This document shows positions 26,689-36,329 of a stretch of 64,000 nucleotides of DNA, one piece after another. The position numbers and the translations under genes are program-made. Source of the DNA: Bradyrhizobium lablabi (GTDB lineage Bacteria > Pseudomonadota > Alphaproteobacteria > Rhizobiales > Xanthobacteraceae); NCBI RefSeq assembly GCF_900141755.1, contig NZ_LT670844.1, forward strand, positions 2,976,001 to 3,040,000. The letters are read 5' to 3'. Within the stretch, counting starts at the first letter, position 1. The number at the start of each line of letters is the position of its first letter. Under the pieces are notes generated by a model, which ran no database searches, was not told the origin of the DNA, and saw only the letters and a list, made by a program, of their open reading frames with translations.

Positions 26689-28851
26689 ATGAATCGCATC
26701 GAAGCCCACGGATTGAAGATCGCCCCCGTTCTGTTCGACTTCATCGCCAAGGAAGCGACCCCGAAAACCGGAATTTCCCCTGACGCGTTCTGGGCTGGCG
26801 TTGCCGCCATCATCCGCGATCTCGGGCCGAAAAACCGCGAGCTGCTGGCGGTCCGCGACGCCCTACAGACAAAGATCGACGATTGGCACCGCGCCCACAA
26901 GGGCAAGCCGTTCGACATGAATGCCTACACGGCGTTCCTCAAGGAGATCGGCTATCTCTTGCCGGAGCCGCCGACCCGGAAGGTCGAGACCGCCAATGTC
27001 GACGAGGAAATCAGCAAGATCTGCGGACCGCAACTGGTCGTGCCCCTCACCAATGCGCGTTATGCGCTCAACGCCGCCAACGCGCGCTGGGGCAGTCTTT
27101 ACGACGCGTTCTACGGCACCGACGCGATCCCGCATGATCCCAGTGAAAGCGGCAAGGGATACAACAAGGCGCGCGGCGACAAGGTGATCGCGAAGGCAAA
27201 AGCGTTTCTCGATTCCGCGGTGCCGCTCGCGACCGCGAGCCACACCGACGTGACTTCCTACAGCGTCATCGCCGGGCAGCTTGCAGTCAAACTGAAAAGC
27301 GGCAACGCCACCGCGCTGAAATCGAACGCGCAATTCGCGGGCTTTCAGGGCGATGCTTCGGCTCCCTCGGCGATCCTCTTGGTCAACAACGGCATGCACA
27401 TCGAGATCAGGATCGACCGCGGCCACATCATCGGCAAGGATGATCCGGCCGGCGTCGCCGATATGATCCTGGAATCGGCGGTCTCGACCATTCTCGACAT
27501 GGAAGACAGCGTCGCGGCGGTCGATGCCGAAGACAAGGTTTTGGTCTATCGCAATACGCTCGGCCTGATGAACGGAACCTTGTCGGCCGATTTCGAAAAG
27601 GGCGGCAAGACGCTCAAGCGCGCGCTCAACCCCGACCGCGTCTACAAGACGACGGACGGCAAGGAACTCACGCTGCATGGGCGCAGTCTTTTGTTGATGC
27701 GCAATGTCGGTCATCACATGTTCACCGATGCGGTGCTCGACGAGACGGGCGCCGAAATTCCGGAAGGCCTGCTGGATGCCGCCGTCGCCGGCCTGCTTGG
27801 GCTCCACGATCTCAAGGGCACTTCGAAGCTGCGCAACAGCCGCACCGGATCGATCTACATCGTCAAGCCGAAGATGCACGGCCCCGACGAGGTGGCGCTG
27901 ACCTGCGAATTGTTCGGCGGGGTCGAGAAAATGTTGGGGCTGCCCGAGAACACCATGAAGGTCGGCATCATGGACGAGGAGCGCCGCACCACGGTAAACC
28001 TCAAGGCCTGCATCCAGAATGCGCTGGAGCGCATCATGTTCATCAATACCGGCTTCCTCGACCGCACCGGCGATGAGATCCACACCTCGATGGAAGCGGG
28101 TCCGATGATCCGCAAGAACGACATGAAGGCGCAGCCCTGGATCAAGGCCTATGAAGACTGGAACGTCGACATCGGCCTGATCGACGGCCTGCCCGGGCAT
28201 GCCCAGATCGGCAAGGGCATGTGGGCCGCGCCCGACAAGATGGCCGACATGCTGGCGCAGAAGATCGCGCATCCGCAGGCCGGCGCCACCACCGCCTGGG
28301 TGCCGTCGCCGACCGCGGCGACCTTGCACGCGCTGCATTATCACCAGGTCAACGTGCTGGCGCGGCAGCAGGAGCTGGCGAAGAATGGTCCGCGTGCGAA
28401 ACTTTCCGACATCCTCACCATCCCGGTGTCGCAGTCGAACTGGGCGCCGGTCGATGTGAGGCAGGAGATCGACAACAACTGCCAGGGCATTTTGGGCTAT
28501 GTCGTGCGCTGGATCGACCAGGGCGTCGGCTGCTCCAAGGTGCCCGACATCCACGACGTCGGCCTGATGGAAGACCGCGCCACCTTGCGGATCTCGAGCC
28601 AGCATCTGGCGAACTGGCTGCATCAGGGCGTCATCACCAGGGAACAGGTGATGGAGTCGCTGAAGCGGATGGCGGTCGTGGTCGACAAGCAGAATGCAGG
28701 CGATCCGCTGTACCGGCCGATGGCGCCTTCGTTCGACGGAGTTGCCTTCAAGGCCGCGTGCGATCTGATCTTCAAGGGGCGCGAGCAGCCAAACGGCTAC
28801 ACCGAATACATCCTCACCGCGCGCCGCAGGGAAGCCAAGGCGGCGGGCTAG
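26689..28851 (+). CDS. glcB: Malate synthase G
   Basis: The enzyme condenses glyoxylate and acetyl-CoA to malate in the glyoxylate bypass. The 720-residue length is exactly that of the monomeric G isoform. Diagnostic segments include [74 protein letters not shown] and [11 protein letters not shown]. No isocitrate lyase gene is nearby, so the bypass partner is elsewhere. Confidence 0.97.
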   Translation: MNRIEAHGLKIAPVLFDFIAKEATPKTGISPDAFWAGVAAIIRDLGPKNRELLAVRDALQTKIDDWHRAHKGKPFDMNAYTAFLKEIGYLLPEPPTRKVETANVDEEISKICGPQLVVPLTNARYALNAANARWGSLYDAFYGTDAIPHDPSESGKGYNKARGDKVIAKAKAFLDSAVPLATASHTDVTSYSVIAGQLAVKLKSGNATALKSNAQFAGFQGDASAPSAILLVNNGMHIEIRIDRGHIIGKDDPAGVADMILESAVSTILDMEDSVAAVDAEDKVLVYRNTLGLMNGTLSADFEKGGKTLKRALNPDRVYKTTDGKELTLHGRSLLLMRNVGHHMFTDAVLDETGAEIPEGLLDAAVAGLLGLHDLKGTSKLRNSRTGSIYIVKPKMHGPDEVALTCELFGGVEKMLGLPENTMKVGIMDEERRTTVNLKACIQNALERIMFINTGFLDRTGDEIHTSMEAGPMIRKNDMKAQPWIKAYEDWNVDIGLIDGLPGHAQIGKGMWAAPDKMADMLAQKIAHPQAGATTAWVPSPTAATLHALHYHQVNVLARQQELAKNGPRAKLSDILTIPVSQSNWAPVDVRQEIDNNCQGILGYVVRWIDQGVGCSKVPDIHDVGLMEDRATLRISSQHLANWLHQGVITREQVMESLKRMAVVVDKQNAGDPLYRPMAPSFDGVAFKAACDLIFKGREQPNGYTEYILTARRREAKAAG

Positions 28852-28860
28852 AGTTCCGTC

Positions 28861-28885
28861 GGAACGTTCGAACTGCGCAATCGTT
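28861..28885 (+). promoter_or_regulatory. Sigma-EcfG promoter of csbD
   Basis: GGAAC (28861-28865), 16 bases, then CGTT (28882-28885) match the sigma-EcfG consensus exactly. The csbD ATG lies 32 bp downstream. It begins only nine bases after the malate synthase stop. Confidence 0.8.
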
Positions 28886-28916
28886 GATTTGCCATCAACG
28901 CAAGAGGAGATGGCGA

Positions 28917-29117
28917 ATGGATTGGAACCGGGTCGAAGGCAACTGGAAACAGTTCAAGGGCAAGGCCAAGGAGAAGTGGGGCAAGCTCACCGACGACGAT
29001 CTCAACGTGATCGAGGGCCGCCGCGAGCAGCTCGAAGGCAAGCTGCAGCAGCGCTACGGTTTTGCCAAGGACCAGATTCACAAAGACGTCGATGACTGGT
29101 TCAGGACGCTGAAGTAA
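28917..29117 (+). CDS. CsbD family stress protein
   Basis: This 66-residue protein is a full-length CsbD: MDWNRVEGNWKQFKGKAKEK, then KLTDDDLNVIEGRREQLEGKLQQRYG. CsbD proteins accumulate under general stress in many bacteria, but their biochemical role is unknown. An exact sigma-EcfG promoter precedes it and a strong terminator follows, so it is a single-gene unit under the stress sigma factor encoded 9 kb away. Confidence 0.95.
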   Translation: MDWNRVEGNWKQFKGKAKEKWGKLTDDDLNVIEGRREQLEGKLQQRYGFAKDQIHKDVDDWFRTLK

Positions 29118-29139
29118 TTTTGCGGCACTGAACGAACGA

Positions 29140-29169
29140 AAAGCCCCGGCAAAATGCCGGGGCTTTTTT
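29140..29169 (+). terminator. Rho-independent terminator of csbD
   Basis: AAAGCCCCGGCA and TGCCGGGGCTTT pair around an AAA loop and are followed by a run of six T. Confidence 0.9.
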
Positions 29170-29172
29170 GTT

Positions 29173-29328
29173 CGTCATTGCGAGCCAACGGGTCGGCGCG
29201 AAGCGCCGCCCGATGACAGGCTCCGCGAAGCAATCCATAGCGCGGCAATGGGGAAAGCTGGATTGCTTCGTCGCGGAGCCTGTCATCGGGCGCGCGTTCG
29301 CGCGACCCGTTGGCTCCTCGCAATGACG
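29173..29328. repeat. Large palindromic repeat, 'CGTCATTGCGAG...CTCGCAATGACG'
   Basis: The 156-bp element has long inverted arms: CGTCATTGCGAGCCAACGGG pairs with CCCGTTGGCTCCTCGCAATG plus ACG, and CCCGATGACAGGCTCCGCG pairs with CGCGGAGCCTGTCATCGGG. It is the longest and best-preserved member of the family seen here. Confidence 0.85.
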
Positions 29329-29333
29329 AGAAG

Positions 29334-29489
29334 CTAAAACACCGCGATGTATTTCAACAGCGAAATCACGCCGAGGATGATGACGACGACACGCGCGATT
29401 TGCTTGGCGCGGCCATCGAGCGGCAACATGTTGATCAAGTACAGAACGAGAATGATGACGAGAAACGTGATGAGTACGCTGACAAGCAT
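29334..29489 (-). CDS. Small hydrophobic membrane protein (Thivi_2564-like)
   Basis: From the ATG at 29489 it is 51 residues with two hydrophobic helices, VLITFLVIILVLYLINML and IARVVVIILGVISLLKYIAVF, split by a short DGRAKQ turn. From memory it resembles the Thivi_2564 family of small membrane proteins, whose role is unknown. An exact sigma-EcfG promoter lies 46 bp upstream, so it is probably a stress-induced membrane peptide. Confidence 0.75.
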   Translation of the reverse strand: MLVSVLITFLVIILVLYLINMLPLDGRAKQIARVVVIILGVISLLKYIAVF

Positions 29490-29534
29490 CCGAAATCCCC
29501 CTGACCACGTGAGATGCGAAATTAGGCGTTTGTT

Positions 29535-29559
29535 AACGCGTGTCGGGCTGGTCGGTTCC
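29535..29559 (-). promoter_or_regulatory. Sigma-EcfG promoter of the small membrane protein gene
   Basis: On the minus strand GGAAC (29559-29555), 16 bases, then CGTT (29538-29535) match the consensus exactly. Confidence 0.8.
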
Positions 29560-29682
29560 AATGGAGGAACCGGCGGCTGCCGCGGCGAAGCCGCCTTCCG
29601 CCGCCACCGTAGAATTACGGGTTAACACACTGTCTAAATCTTTACCTTTATTGGCCTAACTACGTGAGACTGGGGGCCAATT

Positions 29683-31776
29683 ATGCTGAATCGCTTGACC
29701 GTTGGTGCGCTGCTCAAGGCCGTCATCCTGACAACCGCCTTCTGCATTGTCATCGGATTCTCACTCAACGCCTGGGAATCCTGGGGGCGCCTGCAGGTGA
29801 CGAGCCGCATCGCGGTGATCGCGGATGCGTCGGCCGACCTGTTCAAGGCCATGCACAACCTGCGCACCGATCGATCGACCACCACGAGGCTCCTGAACTC
29901 CGATGCTCCCGTCGACAGCGAGGTCGACAAATATCTGCGCAGCGTTCGCGACGCGCAGATGCCCGCGATGGCCAATGCGCTGACGCTGCTGCCCTCCATC
30001 GAATTCGCCCAGCAGCAGACGCTGGTTCCGGAGCTCGACCGCCTGTTCAAGACGCTGACCGCGGAGCAGAAGGAATTCTGGGAGGAAATGAGCAAGCCGA
30101 AGGGCTCCCGCCGTGCGGCGCTGCCCAAGGAATACATGGAAACGACGGGCGCGTTGCTCGAGACGCTCGACAAATTGTCCGCCGCACTTGCCGCCGCGGT
30201 CAACCATCAGGATCCGGTGATCGACCAGTTGCTGGCGATCAAGCAGATCGCCTGGCTGCTCCGCAACACCGCCGGCGAGGCGTCGCTGCTGGTTTCGCAA
30301 TCGATCACCGCTGGACAGCTGTCGCCGGAAGCCCAGGTGAAATATCTGAAATTCGTCGGCGGCATCGATATCGCATGGAACGCGCTGCAATTGACGGCCG
30401 CGGGAATGAAATTGCCGCCGGCGCTTGCCGCCGCGATCGACGCCAACAAGACCGCCTATTTCGAACCGGAATACGTCGCCCTGCGCGATCGCCTGATAGC
30501 GACGCTGATGAGTGGCGGCAAGCCCGAATTGACCGCCAACCAGTGGACCCCGATCACGGTCGGCCGGCTCAGCGCCGCAGTCAAGGTTGCCGAGACCGCG
30601 CTTGATGCGGCCAAGGACCAGACCGCCGTCCAGCACGCATCCGCGCTGCGTTCGCTGGTGGTGCAGCTCACGCTGCTGGCCGTAGCGCTTGGTTTGACCT
30701 TCGGCGCCATGATGATGGTCACCCGCCGCGTCATCACGCCGCTGCACAACATGCGCGACGCCATGCTGAAGGTGGCCGCGGGCGATCTTGCCGTCGACAC
30801 CGGATACACCGCCCGCCGCGACGAGATCGGGGCGCTTGCCGGCGCGCTCGAAACCTTCAAGCAGCAGGCGACCGACAAGCTGCGGATCGAAGCGCAGGAG
30901 CGCGAGCGCAATGCCGGCGCCGCCGCGCGCCAAAAGGCGATCGAGGCTTATGTCGGCGATTTCGAGGGCATGGTTCGCCAATCCCTGCAGCAATTGGGCG
31001 ACGCCTCGAACCAGATGCGGACGACCTCCTCCGGTCTGTCGGCGGTATCGCGCCAGACCAACGAGCGCGTCCAGGTCGCCGAGAAGGCCTCCGGCGAGGC
31101 CTCGATGAGCGTCGAAACGGTTGCCGCCGCGTCGGAGGAATTGAGCGCATCGATCAACGATATCAGCCAGCAGGCGGCGCATGCGGCCGGCATCGCCAGC
31201 CGCGCGGTCAGCCAGGCGCGGGAAACCGACGGCACGGTGCAGGGGCTGGCAAAGTCCGCGGGACGGATCGGCGAAGTCGTCGGCCTGATCAACACCATCG
31301 CCGCGCAGACGAATCTCTTGGCGCTGAATGCGACCATCGAGGCGGCACGCGCCGGTGAAGCCGGCCGCGGCTTTGCCGTGGTGGCGTCGGAGGTCAAATC
31401 GCTGGCCAGCCAAACCGCGAAAGCGACCGAGGAGATTTCCGAGCAGATCGCCGACATCCAAAAGGTCGCCGGCGACGCCATCGACGCCATCAAGGGCATC
31501 GGCAGCATCATCGGCGAGGTCAACGAGGTCGCGACCGCAATCGCAGCCGCCGTGCAGGAGCAGGGCGCCGCCACTCAAGAGATCACCCGCAGCACGCAAT
31601 TCGCAGCCCAAGGCACCAAGAACGTCTCCGAGAATATCACCGGCGTCAAAACCGATGCCGATGCAGCAGCCGCGGCGGCGGAGGACGTCAAGCACGCCTC
31701 GCAGACGCTGGAAACGCAGAGCCAGCAACTGGGCAACCAGGTGACGGACTTCCTCGGCAAGATCCGCGCGGCGTAA
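29683..31776 (+). CDS. Methyl-accepting chemotaxis protein
   Basis: The 697-residue transmembrane receptor has membrane helices at about 9-31 and 324-345, enclosing a mostly helical periplasmic sensor of about 290 residues. A HAMP domain ([20 protein letters not shown]) and a signalling domain with the highly conserved hairpin tip [20 protein letters not shown] follow. No CheR-binding pentapeptide is seen at the C-terminus, and no che genes are nearby. The ligand is unknown. Confidence 0.95.
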   Translation: MLNRLTVGALLKAVILTTAFCIVIGFSLNAWESWGRLQVTSRIAVIADASADLFKAMHNLRTDRSTTTRLLNSDAPVDSEVDKYLRSVRDAQMPAMANALTLLPSIEFAQQQTLVPELDRLFKTLTAEQKEFWEEMSKPKGSRRAALPKEYMETTGALLETLDKLSAALAAAVNHQDPVIDQLLAIKQIAWLLRNTAGEASLLVSQSITAGQLSPEAQVKYLKFVGGIDIAWNALQLTAAGMKLPPALAAAIDANKTAYFEPEYVALRDRLIATLMSGGKPELTANQWTPITVGRLSAAVKVAETALDAAKDQTAVQHASALRSLVVQLTLLAVALGLTFGAMMMVTRRVITPLHNMRDAMLKVAAGDLAVDTGYTARRDEIGALAGALETFKQQATDKLRIEAQERERNAGAAARQKAIEAYVGDFEGMVRQSLQQLGDASNQMRTTSSGLSAVSRQTNERVQVAEKASGEASMSVETVAAASEELSASINDISQQAAHAAGIASRAVSQARETDGTVQGLAKSAGRIGEVVGLINTIAAQTNLLALNATIEAARAGEAGRGFAVVASEVKSLASQTAKATEEISEQIADIQKVAGDAIDAIKGIGSIIGEVNEVATAIAAAVQEQGAATQEITRSTQFAAQGTKNVSENITGVKTDADAAAAAAEDVKHASQTLETQSQQLGNQVTDFLGKIRAA

Positions 31777-31810
31777 CCCTACGTCGTCCCTGCTTTCGCA
31801 GCGACGACGA

Positions 31811-32452
31811 TTATTCCCGAGCCACCACCGGCACGCGTTGATAGCGCGCGCGGATCCGTTCCGATGCGGGCGAGAAATTCAACGACGCGCCGCGCTTGTC
31901 GGCGACGCGCCCGGCGGCCATCAGCGCTCCATCGGCGCCCACGACGATGTCGCCCTTGCGCAGGGTCGGATCGTCCTCGATTTTGACCGGCGCCAGCCCC
32001 ATCTGGTCATGGCCGTTGCAGGTGCATCCCGCAACGATCTCGCTGCGATAGCGAAACGCGTTCGGCAATTCGGAATATGGTTTTCCGTTCTCGGTTGCGG
32101 CGTCATCGATATTGCTGCCGTAGACGATCTCGGTTTTGCTGGCCGGGCAGAAATTATTGCAGGAAGCCGCCCGGCTCTGGCTATCGGAAGCGACAATCGG
32201 GAAATAGCGCCCGTCGCAGGTGCGCACGCAATAGGCCTGACCACCGGACCAGGCGCGCGGGCGTACATCGATGGGCGGCGCCAGCGGGCCGCCATCATTG
32301 GCGAATGGCATCGAGATCACCGGCGGCCGGCGGCCGAAGGCGCCGAACAGCGCCGAGAAGAAGTCTTCGGCATGCGCGACCTGCGCCAAGGCCGAGGCGC
32401 CCAAAACCGCCGCGACACCCAGCGCGACCTTTCCGCCTGATCTCCTGATCAT
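31811..32452 (-). CDS. DUF2865 Cys-rich exported protein
   Basis: From the ATG at 32452 the protein is about 213 residues with a signal peptide ending near VAHAED. The DUF2865 region contains AYCVRTCDGRYFPI, a SCNNFCPAS segment and GCTCNGH, which supply several conserved cysteines likely to form disulfides. Its function is not established. It begins 18 bp after the L,D-transpeptidase stop codon on the same strand and is probably cotranscribed, which suggests an envelope role under stress control. Confidence 0.85.
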   Translation of the reverse strand: MIRRSGGKVALGVAAVLGASALAQVAHAEDFFSALFGAFGRRPPVISMPFANDGGPLAPPIDVRPRAWSGGQAYCVRTCDGRYFPIVASDSQSRAASCNNFCPASKTEIVYGSNIDDAATENGKPYSELPNAFRYRSEIVAGCTCNGHDQMGLAPVKIEDDPTLRKGDIVVGADGALMAAGRVADKRGASLNFSPASERIRARYQRVPVVARE

Positions 32453-32470
32453 CCTGGTCCCCGCCAAACT

Positions 32471-33265
32471 CTAGTAAAGCGCCGAGGTCGAGACGTTCAT
32501 CGCCTGACGGCCCGTGGGCAGCGCGGTCACGGCCGGGCGCGGCGCCACCGGGTGAACAGTGGCCGTCCCGCGCGCCTCAAGCCGCGGCGCATTCTTCGGC
32601 AGCACCACGACCTTGGTGCCGACGCCGACGCGGCTGAAGAGATCAGCGACGTCTTCATTGGTCATGCGGATGCAGCCCGAGGAGACGAACTTGCCGATGG
32701 TGGTGGGATCGTTGGTGCCGTGAATGCGATATTGGCTCGAGCCGAGATACATCGCCCGCGCGCCCAGCGGATTACCCGGCCCGCCGGCGACGAAGCGCGG
32801 CAGATAAGGCTGGCGCGCGATCATCTCCGACGGCGGATACCAATCCGGCCACTCGGCCTTGCGGCTGATGGTCTGCACGCCGGCCCAGGTGAATCCCTCG
32901 CGGCCGACGCCGACGCCATAGCGAATGGCCTTGCCCTGGCTCAGCACGTAATAAAGCGCGGTATTGGGGGTATCGATGATGACGGTACCGGGCGCTTCGG
33001 TGGTGTTGTAGGTGACCGTTGTGCGCCGCAGCCGCTCCGGCAGCACGCTGGTGGTGCCGTCGCCTTCGTCGGTCAGCGCCGGCGAGGCTGGCGCGAACCC
33101 ATTGGCCGAGGGAAATGCACTCTGCGGTGCAGATGCGTAGCCGAGAATTTGCGCATTCGCCGCGTCCGAGAAGATTACGGGCGAAAGCAACAATGCGGCG
33201 CCGACCACCAGCGCGCCTGTCGCGCGCAGCGAAAGAGTGCTGATACCTGAGATATTCTGTGTCAT
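32471..33265 (-). CDS. L,D-transpeptidase (YkuD domain)
   Basis: The 264-residue exported enzyme would form 3-3 peptidoglycan crosslinks or attach proteins to peptidoglycan. A hydrophobic signal occupies about residues 10-38. The catalytic motif is HGTNDPTTIGKFVSSGCIRM, with the nucleophile Cys in SGCIRM and its His in the preceding YRIHGT. A Pro/Ala-rich tail follows. An exact sigma-EcfG promoter precedes it, so cell-wall remodelling is likely part of the general stress response here. Confidence 0.95.
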   Translation of the reverse strand: MTQNISGISTLSLRATGALVVGAALLLSPVIFSDAANAQILGYASAPQSAFPSANGFAPASPALTDEGDGTTSVLPERLRRTTVTYNTTEAPGTVIIDTPNTALYYVLSQGKAIRYGVGVGREGFTWAGVQTISRKAEWPDWYPPSEMIARQPYLPRFVAGGPGNPLGARAMYLGSSQYRIHGTNDPTTIGKFVSSGCIRMTNEDVADLFSRVGVGTKVVVLPKNAPRLEARGTATVHPVAPRPAVTALPTGRQAMNVSTSALY

Positions 33266-33312
33266 GAGCTGCCCCGTTGGATATGCATCACGGTGATGCT
33301 CTGCGGCGAACC

Positions 33313-33337
33313 AACGTCACCGGGGCTCCTCGGTTCC
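33313..33337 (-). promoter_or_regulatory. Sigma-EcfG promoter of the L,D-transpeptidase operon
   Basis: On the minus strand GGAAC (33337-33333), 16 bases, then CGTT (33316-33313) match the consensus exactly. The ATG is 48 bp downstream. Confidence 0.8.
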
Positions 33338-33393
33338 ATCGCGACTCGAACCGAGCACGGGCCTGTCAAGCTGGCCGCCCTCACGTTTCCGCG

Positions 33394-34548
33394 ATGGAAC
33401 TTTTGCAAGGTGCGCAAGTTGAGCGGTCCGGAGCCAAGGGTGAAACATTGCGTATCCTTCCCGTCGAAGCGGCCGGCACACCACTGTCTGAGAGCAATGC
33501 CGAACAACCGCCGCTGATCCGACGCGCGGAGGCGGTTGCGTTCGCGCTGGTGGCGCTGCTTCTGATCTGCGTCGTCGCGGTGCTCTACGTCGCCAAGGGG
33601 TTCTTCCTCCCGGTGGTGGCCGCCTTCATTGTCGGCACCATGCTGTCGCCGGCCGCCGGATTTCTGGAGCGGCATCGCATTCCCCGCGCCGTATCGGCGG
33701 TGCTGATCGTGAGCGCGGTCTGCGCCGGGGTTACCTTCATTGTCGGCCTGATCTCCTCGCCGCTGATGGAATGGAGCACGCATCTGCCGGAGCTCGGCGC
33801 GCGGCTGCGGGACAAACTGCATGTGTTCGACCGCCCGCTGGTGCTGTGGCAGGAATTGCAGAACATGCTCGGCGTCTCGGAATCGCTTCCAGCCGCGCCG
33901 TTTCAGCTGCCGAAATTCGACTGGGTGCAGCCGACCGTGGAATTCCTCTCGCCCACCTTCACCGAATTCCTGCTGTTCTTCGCGACCCTGGTCCTGTTCA
34001 TCGCGAGCTGGCGCGACCTGCGCCGCACGCTGATCATGAATTTCGCCGAACATGACGCGCGTCTGCGCACGTTGCGGATCCTCAACGAGATCGAGGGCCA
34101 GCTCGGCGGCTATCTGCTCATGGTCACCGCGATCAATCTCGGTGTCGGCGCCGCCACCGGCATCATCTGCGCGCTCACCGGCATGCCAAATCCGGCCGGG
34201 CTCGGCGCGCTCGCCGCGACCTTGAATTTCTTTCCGATCATCGGCCCGGTCGCGATGTTCGTGACGCTGACGGTGGTCGGCGTGATCAGCTTCTCGACGC
34301 TCAGCGCCGGCCTGATCGCGCCGCTGGCCTTTGTCGGGCTGACGTTTCTCGAGGGTCATTTTGTCACACCCACCATCATCGGCCGCAGGCTGGAGCTCAA
34401 CGCGCTCGCGGTGTTCATGGCGCTCGCATTCTGGACCTGGCTGTGGGGCCCGATGGGCGGCTTTCTGTCGTCGCCGCTCTTGATCGTGGCGCTCATTCTC
34501 AAAGAGCATCTTTTTCCGGTGCATTCGCCGCAGTTGCCGCCGGACTGA
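33394..34548 (+). CDS. AI-2E family transporter (PerM-like membrane protein)
   Basis: From the ATG at 33394 it is 384 residues with the family's usual arrangement: two N-terminal helices, a soluble helical region about residues 110-200, then five or six helices. Segments FFLPVVAAFIVGTMLSPAAG and FLEGHFVTPTIIGRRLELN are characteristic. Members export small molecules or ions, including AI-2 in some species; the substrate here is unknown. The gene diverges from the stress-controlled L,D-transpeptidase. Confidence 0.85.
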   Translation: MELLQGAQVERSGAKGETLRILPVEAAGTPLSESNAEQPPLIRRAEAVAFALVALLLICVVAVLYVAKGFFLPVVAAFIVGTMLSPAAGFLERHRIPRAVSAVLIVSAVCAGVTFIVGLISSPLMEWSTHLPELGARLRDKLHVFDRPLVLWQELQNMLGVSESLPAAPFQLPKFDWVQPTVEFLSPTFTEFLLFFATLVLFIASWRDLRRTLIMNFAEHDARLRTLRILNEIEGQLGGYLLMVTAINLGVGAATGIICALTGMPNPAGLGALAATLNFFPIIGPVAMFVTLTVVGVISFSTLSAGLIAPLAFVGLTFLEGHFVTPTIIGRRLELNALAVFMALAFWTWLWGPMGGFLSSPLLIVALILKEHLFPVHSPQLPPD

Positions 34549-34598
34549 TTGCGTTTCGTCAACGCGGGCGACTTGCGAAGGCGGAGGAAGTGGCCTGC

Positions 34599-34623
34599 GG
34601 AACTTCCGGCACAGGGGAACGTT
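34599..34623 (+). promoter_or_regulatory. Sigma-EcfG promoter of the DUF883 gene
   Basis: GGAAC (34599-34603), 16 bases, then CGTT (34620-34623) match the consensus exactly. The ATG at 34659 is 36 bp downstream. Confidence 0.8.
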
Positions 34624-34658
34624 TCTCCCAATGCAATTCCAGTTTCAGGGAGCTTTTG

Positions 34659-35030
34659 ATGTCCAGTACCAATGGCGAACTCGGAATGAAGGATATCGTG
34701 GACAAAGCGACCTACGATCGTCTCGAAAAGGATGTAACAGCCGTGAAGAACGATATTTCAGCTCTGACCGATCAGATCACCGACGTGCTCAACTCCTTCG
34801 CCGGCACCGCAAAGAAGCAGGCGCGCCAGGGCTACAAGCAGGCCCGGGCCAATGTCGATTCGGCTGTCGACGACCTCTCGGAGCGCGGCGGCGCGGCACT
34901 CGATGCCGCGCAGGACGCCGCGATGTCGATCGAGGAGACCCTGGAAGACATCATCACGCAACGCCCGCTGGCGACTGTTGCCATCGCGCTCGGCCTCGGT
35001 TTTCTGATCGGCGCGGCGTGGCGGCGTTAA
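34659..35030 (+). CDS. DUF883 (ElaB/YqjD-like) membrane-anchored stress protein
   Basis: The 123-residue protein is mostly helical and charged, with a coiled-coil-like region of about 80 residues. It ends in one membrane helix with the typical RPLATVAIALGLGFLIGAAWRR. Related E. coli proteins ElaB and YqjD bind ribosomes at the inner membrane in stationary phase; whether this one does is unknown. The start at 34659 follows an AGGGAGC ribosome binding site and an exact sigma-EcfG promoter. The next gene lies 87 bp downstream and may be cotranscribed. Confidence 0.9.
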   Translation: MSSTNGELGMKDIVDKATYDRLEKDVTAVKNDISALTDQITDVLNSFAGTAKKQARQGYKQARANVDSAVDDLSERGGAALDAAQDAAMSIEETLEDIITQRPLATVAIALGLGFLIGAAWRR

Positions 35031-35117
35031 AGGCTGCCGAAGCGATATTTTGATCTGAAGAGCGGCGCGAACGCGCCGTCTCTATGTTTGAGAGCATTAC
35101 TTTAGAGCGAGGCGTCG

Positions 35118-35558
35118 ATGTTTGCGCGCTTGATCGATGATTTCAAGGACAGGACCGGGACGGCGTTGCGGCTGACCTCGCTCGCGGCGATGGCGGCCTT
35201 CACTTTGCTTATCGCGATCGCGTTTCTCTTCGCCGCGGGTTTTGTCTGGACGCTCCGGACCTACGGCCCGATCGCAGCCTGCGTGGCGGCAGGGTGCATC
35301 TTCCTTGTCCTCGCCCTCATCATGATGGGCGTCTACCTCTCGCGCAAACGTCAGATCGAGGCCCGCGCCGCGGCGCGAACCAAATCGGCGTTGCAGACCG
35401 CGCTTACCGATCCGATGGTGGTGGCGGCCGGTCTTCAAATGGTCCGCGCCATCGGCGTCAAGAAACTGATCCCGATCCTGGCGGTCGCCGGCCTGGCGCT
35501 GGGATTGATGGCGAGCCGCAACACTGATTCCGCCGGCGATCAGGCGCCGGCGGAGTGA
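35118..35558 (+). CDS. Small membrane protein, phage-holin-III-like
   Basis: This 146-residue protein has three hydrophobic stretches (about 23-48, 53-75 and 116-131) with a charged SRKRQIEARAAARTKSALQ segment between the second and third. Such proteins are commonly annotated as holin-superfamily III and are found after DUF883 genes in rhizobia. There is no phage context. It is probably coexpressed with the DUF883 protein from the stress promoter. Function unknown. Confidence 0.75.
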   Translation: MFARLIDDFKDRTGTALRLTSLAAMAAFTLLIAIAFLFAAGFVWTLRTYGPIAACVAAGCIFLVLALIMMGVYLSRKRQIEARAAARTKSALQTALTDPMVVAAGLQMVRAIGVKKLIPILAVAGLALGLMASRNTDSAGDQAPAE

Positions 35559-35577
35559 GCTGGGAGCGCGGAGGCTT

Positions 35578-35663
35578 GTAGCCCGGGTGAAGCGAAGCGA
35601 AACCCGGGACCCCACCCTCAAGCAACGAAGGCCCCGGGTTACGCTTCGCTGCACCCGGGCTAC
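35578..35663. repeat. Palindromic repeat, 'GTAGCCCGGGTG...CACCCGGGCTAC'
   Basis: The arms GTAGCCCGGGTGAAGCGAAG and CGCTGCACCCGGGCTAC pair, with inner AACCCGGG and CCCGGGTT also inverted. It begins 20 bp after the stop of the small membrane protein gene. Confidence 0.8.
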
Positions 35664-35732
35664 GGATTCATTTTTCAAACAGCCGCAGCTTCGCGATCTC
35701 GCCGCACGTTTTGCGCGAGGTTTGCAAGAACA

Positions 35733-36119
35733 TTCCGCCCTCTGAGATCCGAGGGCGCAGGGAATGCCGGGCGCCCGATGCGCCCGATAGCCGCGTGTGC
35801 AATGGTAGTGGTAGAGCGCACACGCGTTAGTCAGGTCACACCGGAATCACCCGGCATCCCCCGCGCAATGGTTTTACGGCTTATATCGTGCTCTCCCCGG
35901 TGAGCCGGGCTTTCTTGCCACCGTCATCGGCGGAATTACTTCCGCCAACTTGACACCAGCGTCGGGGTGTCAGGACCACACGACTTCGCCGTCCGCAAGT
36001 CAGCGCTCTCGTCAATAGCGCCGCCCGCGTCCACCGCATCCCGCCCCGCGTCCGTGACGATCGCGAGCCGCCCCTCTGTGGGACGAGACGGCGGGGGATA
36101 TAGAGGTGATTTGGGGTAA
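35733..36119. repeat. Long structured interspersed repeat (about 390 bp)
   Basis: No convincing gene occurs here. Nested hairpins are visible: GCCCTC/GAGGGC (35738-35756), GGGAATGCCGGG facing CCCGGCATCCC (35760-35860), GCGTGTGC/GCGCACACGC, and GACACC/GGTGTC near 35950. I recall near-identical blocks, sometimes mis-annotated as hypothetical proteins, in many Bradyrhizobium, Rhodopseudomonas and Afipia genomes. Short reading frames inside are therefore not called. Confidence 0.6.
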
Positions 36120-36223
36120 GCGCGAAGCGGCATATTTTTGCAAAGGGGACTGGACGACCCAAATCAGCCTGAAGTTGTTCACGAATTTTCTGTTTTGGCG
36201 CACGGCCGTTACGGCACTCAATT

Positions 36224-36315
36224 CGTCATCACCGGGCTTGACCCGGTGATCCAGCGGCTTCGGAAAAGTTCTTTTCGAAGCGTGATGGATTGCCGGGTCA
36301 GGCCCGGCAATGACA
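36224..36315. repeat. Palindromic repeat, 'CGTCATCACCGGG...CCGGCAATGAC'
   Basis: CACCGGGCTTGACCCGGTG is a hairpin of its own, as is GCCGGGTCAGGCCCGGC. The two units are inverted across the element. It adjoins the 3' end of the gene at 36330. Confidence 0.75.
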
Positions 36316-36329
36316 GGAGGGGAAACGGC

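Noticed and set aside
26863..28623. 586-codon minus-strand open frame opposite malate synthase
   Set aside because: Antisense shadow; malate synthase G is full length with all motifs.
29761..31728. 655-codon minus-strand open frame opposite the chemoreceptor
   Set aside because: It is antisense to a textbook methyl-accepting protein; the product is Arg/Gly/Leu-rich with no domain.
35881..36162. Minus-strand open frame of 93 codons with Arg/Thr-rich product
   Set aside because: It lies entirely in the structured interspersed repeat, has no ribosome binding site, and its composition reflects the repeat. Similar frames elsewhere are typical mis-annotations.
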